Of a stretch of 44,684 nt of DNA, positions 8,040 to 15,450 are shown one piece after another. The position numbers and the translations under genes were made by a program. This DNA comes from Candidatus Scalindua sp. Its GTDB lineage: Bacteria; Planctomycetota; Brocadiia; Brocadiales; Scalinduaceae. The notes under the pieces were generated by a model, which was given only the letters and a program-made list of their open reading frames with translations, was not told the origin of the DNA and did not search any database. The stretch is taken from NCBI GenBank assembly GCA_018670825.1, contig JABHIW010000073.1:1-44684 (forward strand), read 5' to 3'. Each line of letters starts with the position of its first letter. Positions within the stretch are counted from its first letter, which is position 1.

Positions 8040-8933
8040 TTAAGAAGAAGTCGTTTCATGGATATGTTTAATCCATTGCGCAAAGAAATCGAGGCAATGT
8101 CCCCGCCATCTATTCAGTGGTTTATCAATATCAAGATTTATCGGAAGTTCGACATCTTTTCTTCCTTTTCTTACGTCTCTCTGATACTCATATACAAGCC
8201 TTTCTGCGGGATATTCCGGATGTCCAAGGTGCGCGATAAACCGGTGATCAATACTCTCGAAGATAATGTACCCTGCTACATCAGAATGAGCAAGGAGGTT
8301 TATCTTTCCCTCATCGCGCTTCTTTTCCATCGGTTTATCCGGTAAGCTGGAAAAGCTGGAAAAAGGGCACCAGAACAGATCATCCAGACCTCCTGTAATC
8401 TTATGATGGGGGTAGAGATTTTTTGTTTCAAGTACTCCAAAAATCTTCTTTCTGTAAACCTCTTTTTCAACCCCCATAAACTTTGCGAATGCAAGCCCTC
8501 CCCAGCATATACCAAGAGTTGACGTAATATTCATTTTAGCATAATCAATTATTTCACAGACCTCATCCCAGAAAATGACCTCATGAAACGGGATATCTTC
8601 CACAGGGGCACCTGTCAGTATCAGGCCATCGAGCTTCTTTTCTGCAACAGCTTCTTCAAAGAAAACATAAAGATTTTCAAGGTGGGGATTTTCAGTGCTG
8701 TAGTAGTTATGGGTCTTCAGACGTATCCATACCGGCTCAACCTGGAGAATAGACCTGCCCAGTGGATAAAGGAGATTAAATTCGTAGGTCTCAGCCTGTG
8801 GCATAATATTTAAGATCCCGATGCGGATTGAAGGGAATTTCTCCTTACGCGCCTCCTCCGGTGTTTTACACACAATACCGTGATCTTTAAGCAGTTTCTC
8901 TGCATGATAATTTTCCGGTATTACAATTGTCAT
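8040..8933 (-). CDS. metA: Homoserine O-acyltransferase MetA, predicted acetyl-CoA type
   Basis: 297 residues, family length, type-1 glutamine-amidotransferase fold. The nucleophile is Cys143 (TSTLGICWGG), and the His/Glu part of the active site is HLGHPEYPAERL. The residue that sets acyl preference in this family (position 111 in characterised enzymes: Gly for succinyl, Glu for acetyl) lies in GAPVED and is Glu112 here. The family rule thus predicts acetyl-CoA and O-acetylhomoserine. This fits the neighbour: the O-acetylhomoserine sulfhydrylase gene ends 8 bp upstream, forming a two-gene operon. It is a cytoplasmic enzyme of the first committed step of methionine synthesis. AAGGATAAATAAAAAA precedes the ATG. 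Confidence 0.92.
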   Translation of the reverse strand: MTIVIPENYHAEKLLKDHGIVCKTPEEARKEKFPSIRIGILNIMPQAETYEFNLLYPLGRSILQVEPVWIRLKTHNYYSTENPHLENLYVFFEEAVAEKKLDGLILTGAPVEDIPFHEVIFWDEVCEIIDYAKMNITSTLGICWGGLAFAKFMGVEKEVYRKKIFGVLETKNLYPHHKITGGLDDLFWCPFSSFSSLPDKPMEKKRDEGKINLLAHSDVAGYIIFESIDHRFIAHLGHPEYPAERLVYEYQRDVRKGRKDVELPINLDIDKPLNRWRGHCLDFFAQWIKHIHETTSS

Positions 8934-8941
8934 TTTTTTAT

Positions 8942-10231
8942 TTATCCTTCAGTAACTTTCAGTGCAGAATCAATAGCATCAATTATATCATCAATATTCT
9001 CTATTCCAATCGAAAGCCTTACAAGGTCAGGCGTAATACCACTCGCTTGCTGTTCATCTTCAGAGAGTTGAGAATGGGTAGTGCTTGCCGGATGAATTGC
9101 GAGTGATTTTGCGTCGCCAACATTGGCGAGATGAGAAAACAGTTTGAGATTATCGATAAATTTTTCTCCACTCTCTTTACCTCCCTTAATACCGAAGACA
9201 ACCATCCCCCCGAAACCATTCTCAAATTGAAGTGAGGCATTTTTGTATGCAGGATCGTTTTCAAGGCCGGGATATCTCACCCAGTCAACAAAGGGATTAT
9301 CTGAAAGATATTGCGCGACTCTCATAGCATTTTCTGAATGTCTCTGCATTCTGAGATGGAGGGTTTCTATCCCCTGTAGAAACATCCATGCGTTATCAGG
9401 ACTTATACATGCCCCCAGATTTCTTAAAGGAACAAGTCTCATTCTCAGGATAAAGGCAAGACGGTTTAAGTCGCCCAGGTCATGTGCGTACCTTAAGCCA
9501 TGGTATGACTCGTCGGGTTCATTGTAGAGCCTGAATTTTCTATCAGTCCAGTCAAACTTCCCGCTGTCGATTACAATACCACCGATACCGGTACCATGGC
9601 CTCCAAGCCACTTGGTAAGCGAATGGACAACAATATCGGCGCCATCTTCGATTGGCCGGTAAAGATACGGCGTTGTGAATGTAGAGTCAACCACTAAAGG
9701 CAGGTGATGTTTTTTCGCTATTTTAGCAATCTCTTTTATATTTGCTACATCAAGGACCGGGTTCCCGATTGTTTCAGTAAAAATCAGCCTGGTCTTATCA
9801 GTTATCACCTTCTCAAAGCTATCAGGCTCAAGTGGATTAACAAAATGAGACTTTATTCCAAAACCGGGCAGAATATTCTTGAACATGGTATACGTGCCGC
9901 CATAAAGATTGTTGGCAGCCACAAACTCATCTCCATTACTACAGATATTAATAATAGTATAAAATATTGCGGAAGTTCCTGAGGCGAGCGCCAGCGCTCC
10001 GGCTCCTCCCTCAAGCTCTGCCACTCTTTTTTCAAGGACATCATGAGTGGGGTTCATGAGTCGCGTATAAATGTTTCCCAGTTCTTTTAATGCGAACAGA
10101 TCTGCCGCGTGTTTCGTATCTCTGAATACATATGAGCTTGTCCTATAGAGAGGCACTCCCCTTGAGGTTGTCTCATCAATCACTGCCCCTGCATGCAGTG
10201 CCTTTGTTTCGATCTTGTATTCCTTTGGCAT
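8942..10231 (-). CDS. metY: O-acetylhomoserine sulfhydrylase (PLP enzyme)
   Basis: 429 residues, typical of MetY/Met17 (about 425-430). It opens KIETKALHAGAVIDETT, a hallmark start. The PLP Schiff-base lysine is in VVHSLTKWLGGHGTGIGG, the cofactor-binding region includes ASGTSAIFYTI, and the C-terminus ends SGITPDLVRLSIGIENIDD. The enzyme converts O-acetylhomoserine and sulfide to homocysteine, bypassing cystathionine. AGGAG precedes the ATG. The 75 bp upstream contain no SAM riboswitch, so the usual methionine-type leader control is not visible. It is co-transcribed with metA. Confidence 0.93.
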   Translation of the reverse strand: MPKEYKIETKALHAGAVIDETTSRGVPLYRTSSYVFRDTKHAADLFALKELGNIYTRLMNPTHDVLEKRVAELEGGAGALALASGTSAIFYTIINICSNGDEFVAANNLYGGTYTMFKNILPGFGIKSHFVNPLEPDSFEKVITDKTRLIFTETIGNPVLDVANIKEIAKIAKKHHLPLVVDSTFTTPYLYRPIEDGADIVVHSLTKWLGGHGTGIGGIVIDSGKFDWTDRKFRLYNEPDESYHGLRYAHDLGDLNRLAFILRMRLVPLRNLGACISPDNAWMFLQGIETLHLRMQRHSENAMRVAQYLSDNPFVDWVRYPGLENDPAYKNASLQFENGFGGMVVFGIKGGKESGEKFIDNLKLFSHLANVGDAKSLAIHPASTTHSQLSEDEQQASGITPDLVRLSIGIENIDDIIDAIDSALKVTEG

Positions 10232-10305
10232 TTAGAATCTCCTTATTTCCCTGTAAATACTGGTTACCTGATTACTGAGCATATACATCTATCCCTATTA
10301 ATTCA

Positions 10306-11517
10306 TTATCTCAAGCCAAGCAGTCTTTGAGCATTCTTAAAATATATTTTTGCTAAAACTTCATCAGGTAAAAACAGACCATAAACCTTCCACTCACCGG
10401 TTGGTGGGAATGGATGATCGTAATAATCAAAGTATTCATCTTGTGTTTGAAAAAAACGATAATAGATTTTATATCTTGGCTGAATAGATTTGCCTGGATA
10501 ACGGTCGGTTCCGAACAGTACGCGATCTTGATATTTTATAAAAAACTTTCTTGCCGTGTAAGGTTGCCGTCCGAGTTCTGCTACTCTGCCGGCAACATCC
10601 ACATATAAATTTGGGTAAGCATCAAGAAGCTTGCCAAGCATCATTAAATCTTCAGCACTATTACCGACATGAGCCCCAATAAAAATTGTATTGGGATGTC
10701 TTGCAATCACCCGATTTCGTTGCTCGATGATAATCTCACGTTTTGGAAATGCAGCACCATAAAAACTCCAATCCGGGTGCCTTTTTAACTGCATCAAGCG
10801 TTCATTAAATCGATCAGTCGGTTTAAAAAATGCCATTGGATCCGCTGAGTGTATTAGCACTGGCATACCAAGTTCCCCCGCTTTGGCCCAGACAGGATCT
10901 AAGCGGACATCATCAATTGCCAGAATCTGACCTGTTTTATCTTTAACGGTCAACCCCAGGTTCTTAAAAATTTTTAAACCCCTGGCCCCTTTTGCATGTG
11001 CGGCACTCAGGAATGCCACCATTTGCTCACTAAAATCTGAGTCATCTATTTTCGAAAAATCAAGATTACAAAAAATGATAAATCGATCAGGATCATATTG
11101 CGAAAATTTCTCCAACATTCGATCCAGCTTTACCCCATAACCACCACTCAAATTGATGATAGCTTTAATCCCCAGTGCATCCATTTTTTCAAGCAGGAAT
11201 GTTGGGGTTAAGTCACTTGAAAAATGTGTATGCACATCAATGACCGGATATTTTGGTTTACCAGGGATAGATTGTTTTTGAACAAGGTTTGACTCTGGTT
11301 GGTAATCTAAGACCAGGTCTCCTTTGATATATAATGCCTGGCTTACATGGTCCTGATTGGTGCACCCAAACATTAAGCCAACAGCTATAGCAATAACGCA
11401 TGCGTAATGTTGTCGTGTACGACTTGTATACTTGTCCCAATCAGGATTGTAAGACCTATCTGGTTTGAGGATGACTAACAATCGATTGATATTTTTGATA
11501 ATCATTTTTTCATGCAA
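10306..11517 (-). CDS. Amidohydrolase-family (TIM-barrel) lipoprotein
   Basis: 403 residues. A hydrophobic stretch with lipobox LMFGC (Cys52) is preceded by about 25 polar residues, so an unrecognised later start is likely. The catalytic domain starts PVIDVHTHFSSDL (metal-binding HxH), continues AIINLSGGYG, GLKIFKNLGL, PVLIHSADPM and FIGAHVGNSAED (metal His), and ends DRVLFGTDRYPG (catalytic Asp). This is the amidohydrolase-2 family (decarboxylases and lactonases such as 4-sulfomuconolactonase); the substrate is not predictable. An exported, lipid-anchored form is unusual. It stands alone between metY and the TPR gene. Confidence 0.75.
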   Translation of the reverse strand: MHEKMIIKNINRLLVILKPDRSYNPDWDKYTSRTRQHYACVIAIAVGLMFGCTNQDHVSQALYIKGDLVLDYQPESNLVQKQSIPGKPKYPVIDVHTHFSSDLTPTFLLEKMDALGIKAIINLSGGYGVKLDRMLEKFSQYDPDRFIIFCNLDFSKIDDSDFSEQMVAFLSAAHAKGARGLKIFKNLGLTVKDKTGQILAIDDVRLDPVWAKAGELGMPVLIHSADPMAFFKPTDRFNERLMQLKRHPDWSFYGAAFPKREIIIEQRNRVIARHPNTIFIGAHVGNSAEDLMMLGKLLDAYPNLYVDVAGRVAELGRQPYTARKFFIKYQDRVLFGTDRYPGKSIQPRYKIYYRFFQTQDEYFDYYDHPFPPTGEWKVYGLFLPDEVLAKIYFKNAQRLLGLR

Positions 11518-11632
11518 TGGATTCTAGATTCATGCCAGTAGATGAAAGGAAATTGCTTTTATAGAGCAGGGGACATTTGATAATCATATACATTCAAACA
11601 GTCTCTCTTTCTGTTGACAGGGAGAAAATTGA

Positions 11633-12367
11633 TTACTTAATCCTTTTTGAAAGAATTTGCTCTGCTTGTTCAGATAATCTCTCTGCCTCCTCTTTCTTTC
11701 CTGTTTTCAGATAAAGCGAAGCCAGCTCTTTCTGGACATATGCAACATTCTGATGGTCCGGCCCAAGAGTTTTTTCCAGTATTGTCAACACACGCTTAAA
11801 AAGAAACTCTGCTTCGTCATACCGTCCCTGATCTCTGTAAAGTTGTGCCAGATTATTCAGGGACAAGGCCACATCCGGATGCTCCGGGCTGAGTATCTTT
11901 TCATCTATTTCAAGTACCTGCTTATACATAGGCTCGGCCTCTTCATATTTCCCCTGGTCATGATAAAGTCGCGCCAGATTATAAAGGGCCGTTGCAACTC
12001 TGGGATTATCTGCGCCAAAGGATTTCTCTAATATTGTCAACGCTTGCTTATAAAAATCCTCAGCTGCAGCTTGCTTACCCAGGGCTTTATATATTAAGGC
12101 TAGATTATTCAGGGATGTTGCAACCTTTGAATGCTCCTGGCCAAAGGTTTTCTCCGCAACCTTTAATGCTTCATTGGCAGCACTTACCGCGTTCCTGTAC
12201 TGGCCCTCTTGATAAAATTTAATCACCTTGCTATTCAGTTCTTTCCACAATGCCTCCTGGGCATAAACCGGAAAGGTAAACAGTAACGCTATAGTCAATA
12301 TAACAATAATCCTTAACCGATAAGTGGTCGGAAACATTACATGCTCCCTCAGTATCTTCTTCCGCAT
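11633..12367 (-). CDS. Secreted tetratricopeptide-repeat protein
   Basis: 244 residues. A signal peptide (hydrophobic LRIIVILTIALLFTFPVYA) is followed by about four kinesin-light-chain-type TPRs of 42 residues, with the recurring pattern VATSLNNLALIYKALGK / VATALYNLARLYHDQGK / VALSLNNLAQLYRDQGR / VAYVQKELASLYLKTGK. Such repeats form a superhelical peptide-binding surface. The protein probably scaffolds an exported complex. GAGGAG precedes the ATG, and the upstream region carries the sequence block shared with msrAB (12425-12472). There are no catalytic motifs. Confidence 0.85.
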   Translation of the reverse strand: MRKKILREHVMFPTTYRLRIIVILTIALLFTFPVYAQEALWKELNSKVIKFYQEGQYRNAVSAANEALKVAEKTFGQEHSKVATSLNNLALIYKALGKQAAAEDFYKQALTILEKSFGADNPRVATALYNLARLYHDQGKYEEAEPMYKQVLEIDEKILSPEHPDVALSLNNLAQLYRDQGRYDEAEFLFKRVLTILEKTLGPDHQNVAYVQKELASLYLKTGKKEEAERLSEQAEQILSKRIK

Positions 12368-12424
12368 AATTTCTCCTCTTTTAGTTGGTTACTTGAATGT
12401 CTTATAATTGTATACATATCCATA

Positions 12425-12472
12425 CTATCTTATTAAAAACGTAGGAAAAAGCTTTTTTTAAATAAATACTCT
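12425..12472 (-). promoter_or_regulatory. Upstream block shared with msrAB (copy B)
   Basis: Matches 7926-7972 over about 48 bp (TATCTTATTAA, ACGTAGG, AAAAAGCTTTTTTT, AATAAATACTC). It is located about 58 bp upstream of the TPR start. The AAAAAGCTTTTT core is palindromic. A shared promoter or regulator site is the simplest explanation. Confidence 0.4.
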
Positions 12473-12504
12473 TTCATTCAATGAGTTAATTCAATATTGC
12501 CCTC

Positions 12505-12532
12505 TGTCATTCCCATGAAAATGGGGATCTAG
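12505..12532. repeat. Short hairpin repeat (TCATTCCCAT type)
   Basis: TGTCATTCCCAT-gaaa-ATGGGGATCTAG forms a hairpin CCCAT/ATGGG. The sequence follows the widespread bacterial intergenic pattern GTCATTCCC-loop-GGGAATC. Confidence 0.5.
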
Positions 12533-12579
12533 TTGTCCGGATGATGATAATTTCAGGGTGGCTAACAGACTGTGTCACA

Positions 12580-12654
12580 ATGTCATTCTGAGGAGGAACG
12601 ACGAAGAATCTCTATTTGTCACCCCTAGATTCTTCGCTGCACTCAGAATGACAT
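12580..12654. repeat. Inverted repeat element with TGTCATTCTGAG ends
   Basis: Left arm 12580-12611 starts ATGTCATTCTGAG and ends CGAAGAATCT; right arm 12627-12654 is its near-perfect reverse complement (AGATTCTTCG...CTCAGAATGACAT). The arms flank a 15-nt loop, giving a hairpin of about 28 bp. This type of element is common in intergenic DNA of many bacteria and behaves like a non-autonomous dispersed repeat. An open frame spanning it (12558-12899) is not a gene. Confidence 0.7.
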
Positions 12655-12957
12655 GTGTGTATTATTCCGGATTGCAATACCGTCTGTCAGTAATTGTGAA
12701 TTGTGAATTGGGAGTAACAGAGAAATGTGAAAGTATAAAGGGAATATGCCTCGTTTTCTATTTTTCCAATCTCTCTGGGATGTTTTTTGCATTTGCGAAA
12801 CTTAATGTATTGCTAGATTCAGTTACAATACGTTTGTTCTATGCGATAGGCATAGTGATGATATACCAATACCAGGAAGACGTTGTCCATAAGTTTTAAA
12901 TTAGAATCTGGTCTGAATTTCCTCTTGTTTTCCTTGATATAATCTACTAGCATACCG

Positions 12958-13066
12958 ACATGGAAATTTCAGTAACTATGTTTCCATGTTATACTTGTTG
13001 AATAAACTAATACATGGAAAGCGTTCCATTGTATAAAGGTAATACATGGAAAATTTTCCATGTATT
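12958..13066. promoter_or_regulatory. Cluster of three CATGGAA/TTCCATG palindromes (operator-like)
   Basis: Three dyads share the half-site CATGGAA. Dyad a (12958-12989) has arms ACATGGAAA/TTTCCATGT with a 14-bp gap; b (13011-13033) has TGGAA-N4-TTCCA; c (13041-13066) is a perfect 26-bp palindrome with half AATACATGGAAAA and the same TGGAA-N4-TTCCA core. The centres of b and c are 32 bp apart, close to three helical turns. The cluster ends 7 bp before the first integron core site (13073). Cooperative repressor binding is the obvious reading. Confidence 0.55.
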
Positions 13067-13134
13067 CACACTGTTAAATTACTTTAGTAACTTTTTTACT
13101 TATTCCTTCGATAGGTGTTTTTTTGGGGCTAAAA

Positions 13135-13491
13135 ATGAATAGAAATATGGATGCAATTCGTAAAATTGTTCTAACTGTTCGTGACGCTGGCGAAGCTGTT
13201 AAATTTATTGACGGCATGGATGAAGATACATTTAATTTTAACGCAATGCTCCTTGAAGAGGCTGGGCTTGCTAAATGTATGGTAAAAATGCCTGGTAATA
13301 GCAATACCATCCCTATATTAGTAATTGTATGGAGATTAACTTGGGATGGCTTTGAGTTTGCAGACTCCATCACCGATGAAACAATATGGAACAAAGCAAA
13401 AGATAATTTATTAAAGCCTGCAAGCTCTTGGACTTTCGGCATTCTTACTGAATATCTGAAAGCTGAATTAAAACAAAGGTTTTCCATTTAA
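13135..13491 (+). CDS. DUF2513 family protein (cassette 1 gene)
   Basis: About 118 residues from the ATG at 13135 (MNRNMDAIRKIVLTV), preferred over the in-frame TTG at 13123. The family pattern is clear: N-terminal RNMDAIRKI, middle MLLEEAGLAKC, then RLTWDGFEFADSITDETIWNKA and C-terminal WTFGILTEYLKAEL. DUF2513 proteins are small, probably winged-helix-like, common on mobile DNA and of unknown function. The gene lies in the first cassette (core 13073, own attC 13715-13798). The palindrome cluster just upstream could control it. Confidence 0.85.
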   Translation: MNRNMDAIRKIVLTVRDAGEAVKFIDGMDEDTFNFNAMLLEEAGLAKCMVKMPGNSNTIPILVIVWRLTWDGFEFADSITDETIWNKAKDNLLKPASSWTFGILTEYLKAELKQRFSI

Positions 13492-13653
13492 TAATGTCCT
13501 TAAATCTTGTACATGATTACCTTTAATTATGGCACCATATTCTATAAACCTTTTACCAAATTCATCATCTTCCTTTTGTGCGGCTCAATACGCAGCCTTT
13601 ACTTGCTGTATATATGATTTTTCTAATAATTGTAATTGCTTGTATATATCCAA
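13468..13653 (-). pseudogene. Interrupted reading frame antisense in cassette 1
   Basis: On the minus strand one continuous frame reads DIYKQLQLLEKSYIQQVKA, then a TGA stop (13585-13587), then AAQKEDDEFGKRFIEYG and on to LRTLLNGKPLF with a stop at 13468-13470. Composition on both sides of the TGA is protein-like, and the frame is unchanged, which suggests a gene broken by one nonsense change. A TTG at 13651-13653 is the only visible start; there is no Shine-Dalgarno. It overlaps the 3' end of the DUF2513 gene by about 24 bp. Chance cannot be excluded for so short a frame. Confidence 0.3.
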
Positions 13654-13714
13654 AAGAATTAGCCCAAAAAAAAGATTAACTTAAAATAAATTATTGTAGA
13701 TCAACACAAAGCTA

Positions 13715-13798
13715 ATTTAACAAAGCTCTGAACCCGACCGGAGAATGCTCTTCTGATTTTCTCACTCCATGTCCGGCGGGTTAGCTATGCCGTTAGGT
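13715..13798 (+). other. attC site of cassette 1 (84 bp)
   Basis: R'' ATTTAAC (13715-13721), L'' AACCCGACCGGAG (13731-13743), L' CTCC-atg-TCCGGCGGGTT (13765-13782), R' GTTAGGT (13792-13798). L'' and L' pair with an unpaired base in L'', the extrahelical-base signature of attC bottom-strand recognition. An additional AGCT/AGCT pairing extends the stem. Confidence 0.85.
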
Positions 13799-13816
13799 GC
13801 CTGGAGGAGATGAATA

Positions 13817-14137
13817 ATGCATGAGAATCCAGAAGCGTATGTGAGTTCAGCAAAGCAACTCATGGAGCTTAATCAAAAAAGAGAAAAAGAAGCTCTGCGA
13901 AAAGAGGCCGCTGCAAATAAGACTACACAGCTCGCATCTGAGCAAGTAGCTTTACTAAAAGAATCTAATGAATTAGCGAGAAAGGCACTTGCCGAGGCCA
14001 ATCTTAGATCAGAACAAGAGAGGGCCTTGCACGAATCAAACGGCACTGATGTAGTTGATATAAAGCCAAACTTTTTTGGTTTAGGTGCAAACTTGAATGA
14101 AGCATGGCGTAGGTTTAAAAAATGGCATTCGAAATAA
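13817..14137 (+). CDS. Small coiled-coil protein (cassette 2 gene)
   Basis: 106 residues, not recognised. A strong Shine-Dalgarno GGAGGAG at 13803-13809 lies 7 nt before the ATG, only about 5 bp into the cassette, as is usual. Residues about 10-75 are a long charged helix (QKREKEALRKEAAANKTT, ELARKALAEANLRSEQER) predicted to form a coiled coil. The tail (PNFFGLGANLNEAWRRFKKW) is aromatic and basic, possibly membrane- or nucleic-acid-facing. No signal peptide or enzyme motif. It may oligomerise or act as an adaptor. Confidence 0.7.
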   Translation: MHENPEAYVSSAKQLMELNQKREKEALRKEAAANKTTQLASEQVALLKESNELARKALAEANLRSEQERALHESNGTDVVDIKPNFFGLGANLNEAWRRFKKWHSK

Positions 14138-14140
14138 AAC

Positions 14141-14245
14141 ACCTAACAATTAGATGGACATTGACTCGAAATGCACGTCCGGTCTATGTCTTATTGTATA
14201 GTATGTTTTTAGTTGTTCTCTCGCATGTCATCTAGGACGTTAGAT
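14141..14245 (+). other. attC site of cassette 2 (105 bp)
   Basis: R'' ACCTAAC (14141-14147), L'' TAGATGGACAT (14151-14161), L' ATGTCATCTA (14225-14234), R' GTTAGAT (14239-14245). The L''/L' stem is perfect except for one bulged G in L''. R' supplies the ATG (14244) of the next cassette gene. Confidence 0.85.
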
Positions 14246-15014
14246 GCAAACAAATATGAATCAAGATATCGCAAAAACAATCAGGAAATCTGTTTGTGCA
14301 ATAGGATATTTAACTGTTCCTATGGAAGAGCATAAAAAGGATCCTACTAATCCTGACTTTTTTATTGTTGGGACTGGTTTTCTCGTTTCTGAAGATTTAG
14401 TCATGACTAATCGTCATGTCTTAGAGGGCCTATATAAGCAGGAAGACGAAAAAGGAATTCCTAAAGAACAATTTTTGATCTCTTTTGTTTACCCGCAAAA
14501 AGATAATGAACCAAATTGGCAACTTTGCTATACAGGAATAACTAAATCATTCATTCCAAATGAACTAGATAGGCCAGACATAGGATTCATAGGGTTTTCA
14601 AGAGAGCAAACATCAAATGATTTCGATCAATGTAAACCCGTAGTATTTGATGATCTTTCAGGAGTTAACGTGGGCGATCCTGTTGCAATGTGGGGCTATC
14701 CAACTGGAACCGCTCTTTTGCAACCAGATTTAGTATATACTCAAACCCAGAAATTATGTCGTGTTGGGCCAGTATTACAGCAAGGTTATATTTCAGCAGG
14801 AACACCTTTTGAAGTTGAACCTGGCACTCTAGAGTTTTTACTTGATATCCGTACATACAATGGCATGAGTGGCTCCCCTGTATTTAATCCAAAAAACGGA
14901 AAAATAATTGGGATTCATTATAAAGGTAACAAATTAACTACTTCTGTTGCGGTAGCACTTAGCAATATAGATATTGAGTTTTGGCTTACTAGATTGAATG
15001 AGGAAGGCATCTAA
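14244..15014 (+). CDS. Trypsin-like serine peptidase (cassette 3 gene)
   Basis: 256 residues from the ATG at 14244, or 252 from the ATG at 14256; neither has a Shine-Dalgarno. The chymotrypsin/DegP-like triad is visible: His58 in LVMTNRHVLEG, Asp112 in RPDIGFIGF, Ser209 in YNGMSGSPVF, with GTGFLVSEDL before the His as in HtrA-type proteases. No signal peptide or PDZ domain, so it is cytoplasmic; such stand-alone proteases occur in defence and mobile loci. The first ATG lies inside the R' core site of attC 2 and the stop codon lies inside the R'' box of attC 3, so the gene fills the cassette completely. Confidence 0.88.
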   Translation: MQTNMNQDIAKTIRKSVCAIGYLTVPMEEHKKDPTNPDFFIVGTGFLVSEDLVMTNRHVLEGLYKQEDEKGIPKEQFLISFVYPQKDNEPNWQLCYTGITKSFIPNELDRPDIGFIGFSREQTSNDFDQCKPVVFDDLSGVNVGDPVAMWGYPTGTALLQPDLVYTQTQKLCRVGPVLQQGYISAGTPFEVEPGTLEFLLDIRTYNGMSGSPVFNPKNGKIIGIHYKGNKLTTSVAVALSNIDIEFWLTRLNEEGI

Positions 15015-15096
15015 CGAGCTGCTCAACCAGACCGCGAAATACGCGGTCTGATTTTAAGTCAACATTTTGCGCGGCTGGTTAGCGAAATCGTTAGAA
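15009..15096 (+). other. attC site of cassette 3 (88 bp)
   Basis: R'' ATCTAAC (15009-15015) contains the stop codon of the protease. The L'' arm GCTcAACCAGaCCGCG pairs with L' CGCGGCTGGTTAGC (15070-15083), leaving unpaired bases in L''. An inner perfect hairpin GACCGCG-aaata-CGCGGTC lies between. R' is GTTAGAA (15090-15096), whose last base departs from the GTTRRRY consensus. Confidence 0.85.
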
Positions 15097-15106
15097 GGAA
15101 ATACCT

Positions 15107-15301
15107 ATGGTTGGAAAAAAAAGATTGAATATAAAGCAAGGCCTTGAAGTCAAGATAGTATTAAAACAGGATCAAAAAAGTGGCAAATTGACCGAAGGAG
15201 TTGTCAAAGATATCTTGACAAAGTCGCCTTCACATCCTCATGGCATAAAGGTAAGATTGACTAGTGGAGATGTAGGACGAATCAAAGAGATATGCCAATG
15301 A
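15107..15301 (+). CDS. YwbE family protein (cassette 4 gene)
   Basis: 64 residues, full family length (DUF2196/YwbE). The body matches the family closely: GLEVKIVLKQDQKSGKLTEG, VVKDILTKSPSHPHGIKVRL and GDVGRIKEI. YwbE is a small basic beta-barrel-like cytoplasmic protein of unknown function, found widely as single genes. A GAAGGAA Shine-Dalgarno begins in the core site itself (15094-15100). A housekeeping-like small protein inside a cassette is a little unusual and suggests capture from a chromosome. Confidence 0.9.
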   Translation: MVGKKRLNIKQGLEVKIVLKQDQKSGKLTEGVVKDILTKSPSHPHGIKVRLTSGDVGRIKEICQ

Positions 15302-15364
15302 CACTTTCCATTAACGGTGACTCTTTTCCAAAACTGTTGAGTCTGTTTTTTTCAAGCAAACATA

Positions 15365-15422
15365 TTCTAACCAAATCTTCCAGGTGACGCTGAAAAGCGC
15401 GCACCTGAAGATAATGTTAGCT
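15365..15422 (+). other. attC site of cassette 4 (58 bp, compact)
   Basis: R'' TTCTAAC (15365-15371), then ATCTTC-c-AGGTG-a-CGCT, loop GAAA, AGCG-cg-CACCT-GAAGAT, then R' GTTAGCT (15416-15422). The whole forms a near-continuous stem of about 15 bp with two extrahelical bases on one arm, close to the smallest known attC size. It lies about 63 bp after the YwbE stop, leaving a short gene-free stretch. Confidence 0.88.
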
Positions 15423-15450
15423 GAAAACAAAAATCGAATGCGGAGGAATT

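Noticed and set aside
10232-10305. Possible SAM riboswitch ahead of metY
   Set aside because: The spacer is only 74 bp, AT-rich and has none of the conserved SAM-I or SAM-II elements.
11753-12031. CRISPR-like or tandem repeat in the TPR region
   Set aside because: The periodicity of about 126 bp is the coding repeat of the TPR protein, not a DNA repeat with spacers; no CRISPR array was seen anywhere in the window.
12558-12899. 113-codon frame on the plus strand
   Set aside because: Its first third is the TGTCATTCTGAG inverted repeat translated by chance and the rest is hydrophobic low-quality sequence without a Shine-Dalgarno.
12367-13073. Search for an integrase gene (intI) or attI beside the array
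   Set aside because: No frame with tyrosine-recombinase motifs is present on either strand; the GTTGAAT at 12998 is core-like but has no matching R'' nearby.
13074-13487. 137-codon frame antisense to the DUF2513 gene
   Set aside because: The plus-strand frame matches a known family across its length; the antisense is Ser/Ile-rich and is a shadow.
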